DNA from: a virus
DNA: 44,483 nt
Virus record (IMG/VR): IMGVR_UViG_3300031673_000123
Coordinates: 1-44,483 of that record
Direction: 5' to 3' (one strand)
The notes beneath the pieces were generated by a model. It was given only the letters and a program-made list of their open reading frames with translations, had not been told where the DNA came from and did no database searches. This document shows, one piece after another, positions 21,851 through 31,179 of the stretch (position 1 is its first letter; each line of letters begins with the position of its first letter). The position numbers and the translations under genes are program-made.

Positions 21851-24800
21851 ATGCCGGTACTTGGGTCCGCAACAGTCATCTACAAGTCGGTTGGGTTGTC
21901 TGTCCTGAAAGAGGACATCAGGAGTACTGAGTCCCTGTTCAAGGGCGCCCGTTCACACGCGCTTGAATTTACGGCGGCGATTGCCGGGATTGGTCTGACA
22001 ATGAAATCGTTTGTTGATACCGCGTCAACATTCGAGCGCATGAAAATTTCCATGGACTCGCTCATGGGTTCGGTCGCCGGCGGAAAACAGGCGACGGCAT
22101 GGATAGTTGAATTTGGCAGGACAACATCCCTTTCGATAGAAGAAGCGACAAAGGGCTTTATCAAGCTGAAAGGATTCGGCCTTGACCCGATGGATGGAAG
22201 CTTCAAAGCCATCACGGACTCAATGGCAAAATTCGGCGGAAACGCGGCAAGCGTTTCCGGGGTCATCACGCAGATGGGCCAGGCATGGGGCAAGGGAAAG
22301 CTCCAGATGGCCGACATGAAGGTGATGATCGAAAACGGCCTCCCCGTCATCAACCTCCTCGAAAAAGCTCTTGGAAAAAATACCGCCGAAATCCTGAAAA
22401 TGTCCGAGGCCGGCACAATCGGCCATGCGGAAATGCAAAAACTTTTTGCGGCGATGAGGGCCGATTCCGCCGATTCCGCCGGGCTGATGCTCAAAACATG
22501 GGACGTCATGCTCAGTAACCTGGGCGACGTTTGGACGATTTTCCAGAAAGACGTCATGGCTACCGGGCTTTTCCGTGACATGAAAAAGTCCCTTGCGGAT
22601 CTCCTTGAAACCATTGACCGGATGTCAAAAACCGGGGAACTCCGCAAATGGGCCAACGACATAGGCGAGGGGATGCGCTCCGCAAAGGCCGCAATCGTTC
22701 CGATGGTCGAAATTCTCGGGGTCGGCGGTGGTCTGATACTCGGCATGAAAGCCATCGCCGTTGTTGCGCCTCCCGTGGTTGGAGCGCTCAAAAATTTGGG
22801 TGGGGTGCTTGGCGATTATGCGGCAAGTGGCATTGGATTTGGCGACACCACGTCAAAAATGACGTCGGCAAGCGATGTCTTAAACAAACAGTTGTGGGGA
22901 ACCTCTCTTTCGGCCCGTGCCGCAACCGGTGCGCTTGGCGTGATGGGAATAGCCGCCGGGAGCATTTTCGCCGCGTTCGCAGGGTTCAAACTCGGCCAGT
23001 ATTTGTATGACGAGTTTGAGTTTGCTCGGGTTTGGGGCGTCCATTTTGTAAGCACCATCCAGCGCGGCTTCATTGAGCTGCAGTTCGCCGGGGAGTATAT
23101 GTGGATGGCGATCAAAAACGCATCCATAGCCCCGATGAAATTCATGCTGGAATCATTCGGGAAACTTACCGATATCGCCACGTCAACAATGGGCGCGCTT
23201 GGGCAGACCGAAGAGCAGGCCGGGTTTGCCAAGATGTCGATGGACATCAAGATGGCCGTTCGCGAAATGGGCGAGTGGGCCGGGTCGATCGACGACGTGT
23301 CGAATCGCAGGAAGGCGGCTCTGAAAATCCATGATGCAACCGTCGACGCAATCTATAAAGAGGCAATAGCCGGCGTAACGTGGGCCGAACAGTGGAAGGG
23401 TCACAACGACGACACAGCCAAGGCGTCAAAAAATGCTGCGGCGGAAATAAGAAAAAACATCGGGCAGGCATATCAGGATCAGGCGCTCGCAGAGGAAAAG
23501 AAGAAAATCCTTGTGGCACTGGCATTGGCCGAAGAAACAGAGAAGCGGAAGGCCGCTCTGGAAAAACAGGCGGCGGACCGGGAAAAACACGAAGCCAAAA
23601 CATCGAAACTTATTGACGCGGCGCTCAAAGCCGAATTCGGTTTTCTTGACAAGCGCGAAAAGGCCATTGACAAGGCGTACAAAGAGACCGTCAAAGAGCA
23701 CGAGGCGATGCTCAAAGAGATCGCCAAGCTCGAAGAAAGCCAGATCAAAGAATTTGAAAAAACGCTTGGCGACTCGCAGAAAGCCTATGAGGATTTTCTA
23801 AAAGACAAGCTCGGCGTCAAAGAACTTTCAGCCGAATCACTGGCCGAAATAGACCGGGAATATGCCCGCATTTTCGAGGATGTAAGCCGGGGCGAGGTCG
23901 ATTCGTTCGACGCGGCGATGACGGACATTCTTGACGCGAAATTCGAAAACATCGAGGCGCTCAAAGAAAACGACGCGCTTTATTCGGCGTACCTGCGCGA
24001 ACAGGAAGCCGCGAACAAGGACATACGTCTCGAATTCTACTCCGGGGCCGGGCAGTTTTCCGAGGAGTACTACGCCTCGGAAATCGAGCGGATAAACGCC
24101 TATACCGAAAAGCTCCGGAGCGCCGGCGTTGACGCGGTGGACATTGAAAAAGAAAAAACCGCCCAACTCCTGGAACTGGACATCAAAAAACTGGAATCGT
24201 CGGACAGGTTTTTCGACGGATTCAGACTGCAGCTGCTGAAAGCCAAGCAGGACGCAATGACGTTTGCGGATGTGGGCCGGGAGGTCGCCAATATTTTTCA
24301 GGAAGGGCTTTCCGACGCAATAAGTCAGTCAATCACGTCCATTTTCGAAGGCCCGGACACGTCGGCAATGGAAGCCGAGCTTGGCAACTTGAAAAAATCG
24401 TACGCCGACATTGAGGAGCAAATCAGGAATGTTGACGCGGAAATCGCGGAGGCTTTTTCAGATGCCGACGACGCGGTTCGTGAAACATTCTCGTCTTTCA
24501 GTGGGCTACGGGGCCAGTTTGACGCCTTGGGATTGTCGGCAATGTCCCTTGGCAAAAAAACAGAAACCGCGCTCGCAAAATCCCCGGCGGTTTTGGCGGA
24601 GATGACGGGTGGGGCGTCCGAATTACAAAAACAAATCGCAAAAATCAACATGGCGGCTGCGTTCGGGGATGCGTCGAAAGTCAAGGCTGCCGCAAAAGTG
24701 GTGCTCGACGGCTACGGAGACATCTACGAAGCCGGCAAGGACAGCCTGGCCGGTTTAATGTCGGAGTGGGAGGGCTACTACAAAAAAATCGAGGGCGTAA

Positions 24801-27442
24801 ACGACAAAATCGCCGGGATAAACCTGAGCACCGAGGAAAAAATCCGTGAGCTTCGGCGCGACACGATGTCTGATGAGGAGCGCTGGCTGGATGAGCGCAT
24901 GGAATACGAGGAGCAATACGCCGCCGCAGTTAATGAAATGAACCTCGGCAACTACGAATATGCGGCGGAGCTTTTTGAAAAATCCATCGGGCTTGCCGAG
25001 GAGCTTGCAACGTCGGCAACCGGAGACCTGGAAGGGACAACCGCAACCGCAATCGAGCTTATGAGCCAGGCGTCAACCGGGGCGGCATCGGCACTGGAAG
25101 CGTACAACACGCAACTCGGAACATCGTTAACGGGGATAGAGTCGTCAATCGGGGCAACCGTTACGGCGCTTGACGGAGTGGCCGAGACTATGACTGGGCT
25201 GGAGACTTCGAGCGGGGAAGTTTTGACAACCGTCGGAACGAACGCGGCGGATTCCATAGAGTTGATGTCGGAAACCGGGTCCGGAGCGGTAGACGCGCTT
25301 GAACTGGAACGTCAGGCGCTCGAAACCGAACTGGCAAACGCGGCGACAAAAATTTCCGAAATGGCCGGGAACATCAGCAACGCTTCATCGGACATGGGCG
25401 ATGTCTGGGATACAGTATGGTCCACGATGCTGACCACCCTTGCCGAGACAATCACAAAGATGGTCGCGAAAATGGCGGCTGAACAAATCACGACCGGGGC
25501 CATTGCGCTTGCGGATTGGCTGATATCGGCAGAGGACGGAGTTTTCGATGTTGCGCCAAAGCCCGGAACGCCACAGGCACCAGGCGGCGGCTTTTTCGCC
25601 ATGTTGCACCCCGGTGAATCAGTACTCCCTGCCGGCCTGACCCAGCAGTTCAGGGATGCGGTGGGTTGGGAGGACGCGCAATCGACGGTACTTGGCTATT
25701 TCGGCATCACCCCTGAACAGAACACGCCGGGGATATTCGACACGGTTGGCGACTACAGCGCATCCGGGGTGGCGCTGTACAACGCATGGCAGGCATTTCG
25801 GGACGGCGACAACACATCCGGAAGCATCGCCCTTGCCAACGCGTTCGAATCGGCTTTTTCGACGTATGCGGCAAACGCGGGATCGAAGTCGGCGGCGAAT
25901 ATTGCCGGCGGACTGGGCGGGGTAGCCGGCGCGATAGGTTCCGGGATCGGAGCGTGGCAGAGTTTCCAAAATGAGGACTACGCGCAGGGAATAACCCAAT
26001 CCGTCCAGACGGTCCAGCAGGCGGCGGCGGCATATGAGGCGTTTACGGCAAGCACAATCAACGCAACGTCAACGGCAAGCGTAACGGCGGCTGAAAATGC
26101 GGCGGCAGGGAGTGTTGCTTCGTCAATTGGCGATACCCTTGAGGGGGCAGGCTGGGGCGGTATGCTGTGGTCTGTATTCAATATGATCGTTGGTGACGAG
26201 CACATGCAATCGTCACTTGCAACGACCGGGGCGACAATCGGGGCATATATCGGAGCGGCAGCAACGGCTGGGCCGTATTCTTGGGCCGGTGGTCTTATTG
26301 GAGCCGCTGTCGGAGGCATGGTCGGAACGGTTGTCGACGTTGCACAGGGCCCGGATGCAAGATTCGAGGTTGACGATCTCAATGATCAGATAAACGCCGC
26401 GAGAACATGGACGCCGGACGGATGGACGGGAAATCTTAACCCGGTCGTGGGAGACACCGGAAGCGCCCACGGGAACGCCAGAAACGCCTATATTGCGGCA
26501 ACACAGGCATCTATGGACATGGCCACGGCGGTAGTCGCGACTGTCAACGAAATGTTCGGTCCGGAAATCGGGGAACAATTCTCAAACGCGTTTGCAGCAA
26601 ATATCGACCCCGTGGCCGCATCGGGGGACAACTGGCAAATAGGCGAGGAGGGCTACGGAGCGAGCACTGCCACCCGTCTTGCGGCAACATACTGGAATGA
26701 TATCTCGGATGCGCTTGCGACTGCCGCGTATGCAGTGGCTCCGAATCTCGGCTGGCAAGAACAGGCTGGGAGCGTTTCAAACCCGCTCGCGCAACTTGGA
26801 GTGTGGGCGAGAGACAGCATGGTCCCGTCCGACATCCTGATCGATCCTACCGGTCAGGCCCAACAGGAAGAGCGAGCACAGACAACCGCGGCGTGGACGG
26901 CAGAGCAAGACCGGCAAAGGATATCCGGCGAAATAGGGGGCGCGGCACTTGGCGGAGTAACCCTTCCGCCAAACGAGGACGGTTTTCTCCCCGTCCAACA
27001 GGGTGAGGGTATCCTACCCATCCCCGCTCTCAAATGGGCCGAGGAAATCGGGAAGCAGATCCAGTCCGGAGGAATATTCGGCGGATCGTTCGCCGAGTTC
27101 GACCGGGCACCTGAACCCCAACAAATCACGGTCACGTTTCCGGAGGATGTGGGGCGGTCGGATGTTTTTTCAGAGCTTTATCTTTCGGATGTCGTCACGA
27201 ACACAACCGGGGCCAACGAGCGGATGGATCGACTCATAGGCTTGGTTGAGCAGCTTCTCGGAGTCAACCAGAGCATCGCGGCCAAGCCGGTCCCGCACAT
27301 ATCGCCGGACGGTCTTGTAAATATGGTCGCCGGTCCTTTGCAGGACGGGGCGCAACGGGGGCGGTACGATTTTGAAAGTCCGCAAGCAAAACTGGCCGAT
27401 CGTTATACAATTCAACAATTCCAAGGATTTTTCGGGAATTAG
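21851..27442 (+). CDS. Tail tape measure protein
   Basis: This is the largest gene, 1863 residues. Residues about 55-240 form the conserved tape-measure domain (FERMKISMDSLMGSVAGG...FGRTTSLSIEEATKGFIKLKGFGLDP...GKLQMADMKVMIENGLPVINLLEKALG). Long coiled coils follow (about 520-720 and 820-1010). Residues about 1060-1175 contain an internal repeat (TATAIELMSQASTGAASALE and NAADSIELMSETGSGAVDALE). An Ala/Gly-rich hydrophobic region at about 1440-1500 (GATIGAYIGAAATAG...GGLIGAAVGGMVG) could insert in membranes. By the usual 0.15 nm per residue the tail would be near 280 nm (inference). No muralytic motif was noticed. Confidence 0.92.
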   Translation: MPVLGSATVIYKSVGLSVLKEDIRSTESLFKGARSHALEFTAAIAGIGLTMKSFVDTASTFERMKISMDSLMGSVAGGKQATAWIVEFGRTTSLSIEEATKGFIKLKGFGLDPMDGSFKAITDSMAKFGGNAASVSGVITQMGQAWGKGKLQMADMKVMIENGLPVINLLEKALGKNTAEILKMSEAGTIGHAEMQKLFAAMRADSADSAGLMLKTWDVMLSNLGDVWTIFQKDVMATGLFRDMKKSLADLLETIDRMSKTGELRKWANDIGEGMRSAKAAIVPMVEILGVGGGLILGMKAIAVVAPPVVGALKNLGGVLGDYAASGIGFGDTTSKMTSASDVLNKQLWGTSLSARAATGALGVMGIAAGSIFAAFAGFKLGQYLYDEFEFARVWGVHFVSTIQRGFIELQFAGEYMWMAIKNASIAPMKFMLESFGKLTDIATSTMGALGQTEEQAGFAKMSMDIKMAVREMGEWAGSIDDVSNRRKAALKIHDATVDAIYKEAIAGVTWAEQWKGHNDDTAKASKNAAAEIRKNIGQAYQDQALAEEKKKILVALALAEETEKRKAALEKQAADREKHEAKTSKLIDAALKAEFGFLDKREKAIDKAYKETVKEHEAMLKEIAKLEESQIKEFEKTLGDSQKAYEDFLKDKLGVKELSAESLAEIDREYARIFEDVSRGEVDSFDAAMTDILDAKFENIEALKENDALYSAYLREQEAANKDIRLEFYSGAGQFSEEYYASEIERINAYTEKLRSAGVDAVDIEKEKTAQLLELDIKKLESSDRFFDGFRLQLLKAKQDAMTFADVGREVANIFQEGLSDAISQSITSIFEGPDTSAMEAELGNLKKSYADIEEQIRNVDAEIAEAFSDADDAVRETFSSFSGLRGQFDALGLSAMSLGKKTETALAKSPAVLAEMTGGASELQKQIAKINMAAAFGDASKVKAAAKVVLDGYGDIYEAGKDSLAGLMSEWEGYYKKIEGVNDKIAGINLSTEEKIRELRRDTMSDEERWLDERMEYEEQYAAAVNEMNLGNYEYAAELFEKSIGLAEELATSATGDLEGTTATAIELMSQASTGAASALEAYNTQLGTSLTGIESSIGATVTALDGVAETMTGLETSSGEVLTTVGTNAADSIELMSETGSGAVDALELERQALETELANAATKISEMAGNISNASSDMGDVWDTVWSTMLTTLAETITKMVAKMAAEQITTGAIALADWLISAEDGVFDVAPKPGTPQAPGGGFFAMLHPGESVLPAGLTQQFRDAVGWEDAQSTVLGYFGITPEQNTPGIFDTVGDYSASGVALYNAWQAFRDGDNTSGSIALANAFESAFSTYAANAGSKSAANIAGGLGGVAGAIGSGIGAWQSFQNEDYAQGITQSVQTVQQAAAAYEAFTASTINATSTASVTAAENAAAGSVASSIGDTLEGAGWGGMLWSVFNMIVGDEHMQSSLATTGATIGAYIGAAATAGPYSWAGGLIGAAVGGMVGTVVDVAQGPDARFEVDDLNDQINAARTWTPDGWTGNLNPVVGDTGSAHGNARNAYIAATQASMDMATAVVATVNEMFGPEIGEQFSNAFAANIDPVAASGDNWQIGEEGYGASTATRLAATYWNDISDALATAAYAVAPNLGWQEQAGSVSNPLAQLGVWARDSMVPSDILIDPTGQAQQEERAQTTAAWTAEQDRQRISGEIGGAALGGVTLPPNEDGFLPVQQGEGILPIPALKWAEEIGKQIQSGGIFGGSFAEFDRAPEPQQITVTFPEDVGRSDVFSELYLSDVVTNTTGANERMDRLIGLVEQLLGVNQSIAAKPVPHISPDGLVNMVAGPLQDGAQRGRYDFESPQAKLADRYTIQQFQGFFGN

Positions 27443-27445
27443 GAA

Positions 27446-29008
27446 ATGACAAAACGCGCAACAACGATGGCCGAATTCCGGCGCAAACCGGATACCGAAA
27501 AACGGTCGCTGATGATTTTGACGGCCAAGGACGCGGCCACGTCATTGGTAACGAGATTCTTTTACTTCTCGGACATCGCCGGGGAGCTTTCCGGAATATA
27601 CTGGCATCCGATGATCGAAAAAATCCCGGACCTGACATACAACTCCCGCGAAATCGGAGGCAACCCCACCCCCACATGGTCGGACGCGAGGCTCAGGACA
27701 GAGGACGGATATGACATTTCGCACGACCGGTCCGGGATATATATTGAGGACCTCGGTGTGACATGGATCATACAGGATCAGCCGATTTACTGCTATTTCG
27801 GAGGCGATGATCTTCCCTTATCGGAGTATGCGCAGGTTTTCGCGGGGACGGTAAACGGAGTCAGGCGCAACGACAACGGTATCACGTTTGACATATCCGG
27901 CCTTGAAAACAAAATCAAACGGTTGACAATCGGCAAAAACAAAATCACGACGGCAGCATATCCAAACTGTGGGGCAAACGTCGGGAAATCAAAACCGGTC
28001 TGTATCGGATACTGCCCCAACATGGAGCCGGTCCTTGTCGATACCGTGGCATACCGCTACATGTATCACGAGGGGGCCGGGGCCGGTTTTTTCTTCGTCT
28101 ATCAGGACGGAGTTACGCTAACCACCCCGGCCCAATATACCGACAACCTTGACGGAACGTTTACGCTCGTGGCCGCTCCTACTGGCCGAATAACCTGCTT
28201 CGTCGCCGGCCCGTACTACAACGCTGCCGGTTTTGGGTCGGTTTTGTCCGGGGTGCTCCAGACGTGGGGAGGCATCCTGCCGGCGCAGATCGACGCGGCG
28301 GCGATTGCGGCGGCGGATGTTGCGCTTCCGTGGCAGGTCGCAATCGCGGTCATGAAAGAGACTTCGGTATCCAATGTGATCGCGCAGCTTGCGGACGGTG
28401 TGCCGGCGTGGTATGGATTCCGCAAAGATGGCAAATTTTCGCTCCGGGAGGTTACCGATCCGGCATCCGGGACGGCCAACTGGACAATCGAGGAGTCGGT
28501 TTCGTCGGAGTATCCGATAGCGTTTCTTGACGGCTCGTTGACGATCAACCAGGCGTCGATCCCGACCTACAGGGTCAACGTGAACTACTACCGCAACCAG
28601 TCGCCAACCACGTCAAACCAGCTAAATCCGGCGCTTACGGAGGCGCAAAAACTTTCATTCACGCTCCCGTTTCGTTTGGACTACTATCAGGACACGGCGA
28701 CCCTGACCAAATACCCGCTCGCCGGCGAGGAAACGAAAACGCTTAATTCGATTATTGCGGCCCGGGCGGTTTCTGCGGCGACAAAGTGGGTGACCCTGCT
28801 CAAAGTCCCCCGCGTTCTTTTGCGCTTGACGGTCAAGGCAATGGAACTGCGGTATGAGATCGGTGACATTGTGGCCGTCACCTACCAGACCGAGCTTGCA
28901 GACGGGAGCGCATGGTATCGGCACGGCCTGAACGCCAAAAAGTTTTTGATAACCGGGTTGCGTGAAAACTATGGAAACGCTACAATAACAATCGATTTGT
29001 GGGGATAG
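27446..29008 (+). CDS. Tail-tip / baseplate hub-type protein
   Basis: This 520-residue protein follows the tape measure. It opens with strands about ATSLVTRFFYFSDIAGELSGIYWHPMI, contains an FAGTVNGVRRNDNGITFDISGLENKIKRL segment typical of tail-tip/Dit-hub proteins that map position to receptor, a Cys pair region (NCGANVGKSKPVCIGYCPN), and a C-terminal YEIGDIVAVTYQTE...FLITGLRENYGNATITIDLW end similar to tail-hub proteins. Synteny and these patterns support a structural role at the tail tip; precise family not resolved. Confidence 0.65.
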   Translation: MTKRATTMAEFRRKPDTEKRSLMILTAKDAATSLVTRFFYFSDIAGELSGIYWHPMIEKIPDLTYNSREIGGNPTPTWSDARLRTEDGYDISHDRSGIYIEDLGVTWIIQDQPIYCYFGGDDLPLSEYAQVFAGTVNGVRRNDNGITFDISGLENKIKRLTIGKNKITTAAYPNCGANVGKSKPVCIGYCPNMEPVLVDTVAYRYMYHEGAGAGFFFVYQDGVTLTTPAQYTDNLDGTFTLVAAPTGRITCFVAGPYYNAAGFGSVLSGVLQTWGGILPAQIDAAAIAAADVALPWQVAIAVMKETSVSNVIAQLADGVPAWYGFRKDGKFSLREVTDPASGTANWTIEESVSSEYPIAFLDGSLTINQASIPTYRVNVNYYRNQSPTTSNQLNPALTEAQKLSFTLPFRLDYYQDTATLTKYPLAGEETKTLNSIIAARAVSAATKWVTLLKVPRVLLRLTVKAMELRYEIGDIVAVTYQTELADGSAWYRHGLNAKKFLITGLRENYGNATITIDLWG

Positions 29009-29009
29009 T

Positions 29010-29897
29010 ATGGAATGTGTAAGCAAAAAAAAAATTGTTTTTATATACCAGAACGATCCAGTTGATAGATGGGCGCTGTCAGCATCAAGCGCGGCCGTGA
29101 ATCACCCAGTCACAGAACTGACAAATGAAAGCCCGACATTGACCTGGCGCTCAACTGCAGGGGCAGGACCGCAGTGGGTTGAGGGTATTTCACCAGGTGC
29201 CACATCGGATCAGATTATCGACTCAATCGCAATCGTCAACCACAACTGCTCAGACCTCGCAACGGTCCAAATCCAAATGTGGGAAATTGGCGGCGCATCT
29301 GTATATAACCAGACGTTTTCGATGGTCAACTACAGTGTGGCTGCCGGGTCCAAAACAATAAACAAAATCCGGCCATACAAGACGCGCGTGCTTTATCCGG
29401 TTACGTCGGGTCCGATCCCCCACAGATGGAGACTCACTTTTTTCGATCCATCTGGAACCGGAACGACGTTTTTTGAAATAGGCAGGCTGATTATCGGAAC
29501 AAAATTTCAACCGTCAAATGATTTTGTAGATGGCAGTGGGGACATCTATCCCATTGACGGCAGCCGTATCAGCGAGTCATACGGCGGCAACCAGTTTTCC
29601 GACAACCGGCCAAAAAAGAGGGGATGCACGATACAGCCGTCCGTGTCATTAAATCCGCTTGATGTTCCGGAGTGGTTCAATCTTCTCCATGCGGTCGGCA
29701 AGAGGGGTGTGATAGTTGTCGACCCTTGGCCAAAATTCGATAATTCAAGCTGGCTCCTTGCGTCGGATGCACCTGCCGCATTTTTTAACCTGGCATCACA
29801 AATTTATGGCCGACAGATCGGAAACGTCACCATCGCAAAAATTAATGACCAAACATCAAAAATGAATGGGAAAATCGATATTGTCGAGGCGTTATAG
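29010..29897 (+). CDS. Minor tail protein, galactose-binding-like
   Basis: The 295-residue beta-rich protein (NDPVDRWALSASSAAVNHPVTELTNESPTLTWRS...IDSIAIVNHNCSDLATVQIQMW) resembles phage tail proteins with a jelly-roll carbohydrate-binding domain in the N-terminal half. The C-terminal half (SYGGNQFSDNRPKKRGCTIQPSVSLNPLDVPEWFNLL...GVIVVDPWP) is typical of tail-tip minor proteins. It is the last rightward structural gene and is followed by a strong inverted repeat. Confidence 0.6.
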   Translation: MECVSKKKIVFIYQNDPVDRWALSASSAAVNHPVTELTNESPTLTWRSTAGAGPQWVEGISPGATSDQIIDSIAIVNHNCSDLATVQIQMWEIGGASVYNQTFSMVNYSVAAGSKTINKIRPYKTRVLYPVTSGPIPHRWRLTFFDPSGTGTTFFEIGRLIIGTKFQPSNDFVDGSGDIYPIDGSRISESYGGNQFSDNRPKKRGCTIQPSVSLNPLDVPEWFNLLHAVGKRGVIVVDPWPKFDNSSWLLASDAPAAFFNLASQIYGRQIGNVTIAKINDQTSKMNGKIDIVEAL

Positions 29898-29986
29898 ACT
29901 CGCCGGGCGATACCCGCGTAAGTTGCCAGTTTCCGCGATTACGGGTCGAAACGCCGGGGGGTGTATCTGGAACCCCCGGCGAGTCT
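29896..29986. terminator. Inverted repeat with two mutually exclusive hairpins at convergent gene ends
   Basis: AGACTCGCCGGG (29896-29907) is the perfect complement of CCCGGCGAGTCT (29975-29986), a 12-bp outer stem. A competing 9-bp hairpin forms from CGCCGGGGG (29952-29960) and CCCCCGGCG (29973-29981). Inside is ACCCG-cg-TAA (29912-29921) facing TTACGGGT (29939-29946). It lies between the end of the rightward tail genes and the end of the leftward accessory operon, so bidirectional termination is likely, but neither side has a T-run. Confidence 0.55.
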
Positions 29987-30037
29987 CGTAACGCAGAGCG
30001 ACATATCATATTGGATGTATCTGATCCAGTGTTTCCG

Positions 30038-30196
30038 TCATTTGCAATTCTCCCTGGTCACGAAATTTTTGATTATAAAAGTGATTTCCTGCCTCATTGA
30101 GCGACAGTTTGCCTTTGCCGATTTTTCGATTTCCTTCAGCGTTTCCGGATCAAGATTGATCCAGAATCCCCCCTTGTGTTTTTTTGCCGATTTCAT
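30038..30196 (-). CDS. Ribbon-helix-helix (Arc/CopG-type) protein
   Basis: The 52-residue protein has a basic N-terminus, the strand GGFWINLDP and two helices (ETLKEIEKSAKANCR and SMRQEITFIIKNFV), the RHH fold of Arc/CopG regulators, which bind DNA as dimers. The start at 30196 has GAGAGG 6 bases upstream on the minus strand; the extended frame to 30247 lacks this. It is the last gene of the leftward operon, two bases after the preceding gene, and could be an operon autoregulator. Confidence 0.75.
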   Translation of the reverse strand: MKSAKKHKGGFWINLDPETLKEIEKSAKANCRSMRQEITFIIKNFVTRENCK

Positions 30197-30198
30197 AA

Positions 30199-30516
30199 CT
30201 ATCCTCTCATAAAATTTCCATCCCCCGGGAGACGGACGGCCAACCAACGCTTGGCGAGGCTTTCGCGAGGGGCGGTGTCCTTCCGGTCATTTAGATAGCT
30301 CCATTTTTTGTATTTTCTTCTTGCTTCGATCAGCAATCTGATGATTCTTTTTTTTCTGCGTTCCGGAATATCAGCATCGAATACGATGTCCCTAAGTCTC
30401 CAGCAAAATTTGGGGACATCACCATCAAATTCCTTCCCCATCCCGAAGATTTCCGAACCGGATACAACCCCGGATTCGCAAATCTTATCGATGGCAAGCG
30501 TCAGTTTTGTGTTCAT
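30199..30516 (-). CDS. Hypothetical protein of leftward operon
   Basis: This 105-residue basic protein has an acidic/hydrophobic N-terminus and an ERRKKRIIRLLIEARRKYKKW helix. GGGGAA lies upstream of ATG 30516, itself just after a GNRA-type hairpin. No family recognised; the basic helix might bind nucleic acid. Confidence 0.6.
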   Translation of the reverse strand: MNTKLTLAIDKICESGVVSGSEIFGMGKEFDGDVPKFCWRLRDIVFDADIPERRKKRIIRLLIEARRKYKKWSYLNDRKDTAPRESLAKRWLAVRLPGDGNFMRG

Positions 30517-30531
30517 GATATTCCCCTTTCA

Positions 30532-30549
30532 GCCCGCCTTTCGGCGGGC
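30532..30549 (-). promoter_or_regulatory. GC hairpin with GAAA loop just upstream of an SD
   Basis: On the minus strand GCCCGCC-GAAA-GGCGGGC is a perfect 7-bp hairpin with a GNRA tetraloop, followed directly by the SD of the gene ending at 30199. An identical hairpin occurs at 30942-30959. There is no T-run in the direction of transcription, so it is more likely an mRNA processing or stability element than a terminator. Confidence 0.6.
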
Positions 30550-30557
30550 GTTTGGTG

Positions 30558-30923
30558 TCAATCGGCAACATCCGACAGATCGATTTCCGCTTCAATCGTC
30601 CGCGCTTTTATTTTTATTTTTTTAATAAACGTCGACGCCGGGATACATACATGCGTATCGGCATCGTTCCACAAATCGGCTATCATCCAAGGCGTTGACC
30701 CAAAGGGGACAAGGAAATAGGCGTAATTTTGCATTTTGTTTGGCAATAAGCCTTCCGGCTCGAAACCGGTATACTGGCCGATCTCTCCCCCGTCAAATTC
30801 GTAAACCAATAGCGTTCGCTCCCAAAATTTTTTTTTGAGCACATCCAGAACGTCGGCCTCTGTCGAAGCCGGGAAACTTTCAATCCAGCCACCATTGTCT
30901 TTTCTAATAATGATCCATTGCAT
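30558..30923 (-). CDS. Hypothetical protein of leftward operon
   Basis: The 121-residue protein opens MQWIIIRKDNGGWIESFPASTEADVLDVLKKKF and has further strands (LLVYEFDGGEIGQYTGFEP, NYAYFLVPFGSTPWMIADLW). ATG 30923 with GGAAAGG 5 bases upstream is chosen; the open frame extends to 31121 only across the hairpin and the neighbouring gene. Fold looks alpha/beta. Function unknown. Confidence 0.6.
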   Translation of the reverse strand: MQWIIIRKDNGGWIESFPASTEADVLDVLKKKFWERTLLVYEFDGGEIGQYTGFEPEGLLPNKMQNYAYFLVPFGSTPWMIADLWNDADTHVCIPASTFIKKIKIKARTIEAEIDLSDVAD

Positions 30924-30941
30924 TTTGACCTTTCCTTTCGT

Positions 30942-30959
30942 GCCCGCCTTTCGGCGGGC
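30942..30959 (-). promoter_or_regulatory. Second copy of GC hairpin with GAAA loop
   Basis: Identical to 30532-30549 in stem and loop, and again immediately 5' (on the minus strand) of an SD, here GAAAGGAAAGG for the gene starting at 30923. Confidence 0.6.
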
Positions 30960-30966
30960 TTTGGCT

Positions 30967-31179
30967 TTATGTGAAAACCTTACGGAATTTTTTGTAGATG
31001 CCGCTTTTTGACATCCCGTTGACCGAAAACTGACATGTGCCAGAAACCTGCTGGCCGTTGACCCACAGGCCCTCGCCGTTGCCATTAGTGCGGATGTACC
31101 TCTCATGCCCCTCCTCGTCAACTATCGTAGCGGATGCGCGAAGACCGTCGATCTCAAGACTTTTTACTTTGTATTCCAT
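30967..31179 (-). CDS. Hypothetical 70-residue beta-rich protein
   Basis: The protein reads as alternating strands (YKVKSLEIDGLRASATIVDEEGHERYIRTNGNGEGLWVNGQQVSG). A strong SD (GGAAGGGGGG on the minus strand) precedes ATG 31179. It overlaps the NTase-like gene by 16 bases. No family recognised. Confidence 0.6.
   Translation of the reverse strand: MEYKVKSLEIDGLRASATIVDEEGHERYIRTNGNGEGLWVNGQQVSGTCQFSVNGMSKSGIYKKFRKVFT

Noticed and set aside
21880-22791. 303-residue minus-strand ORF inside the tape measure gene
   Set aside because: Lies opposite the conserved tape-measure domain, has no ribosome site, and its composition is that of an antisense shadow.
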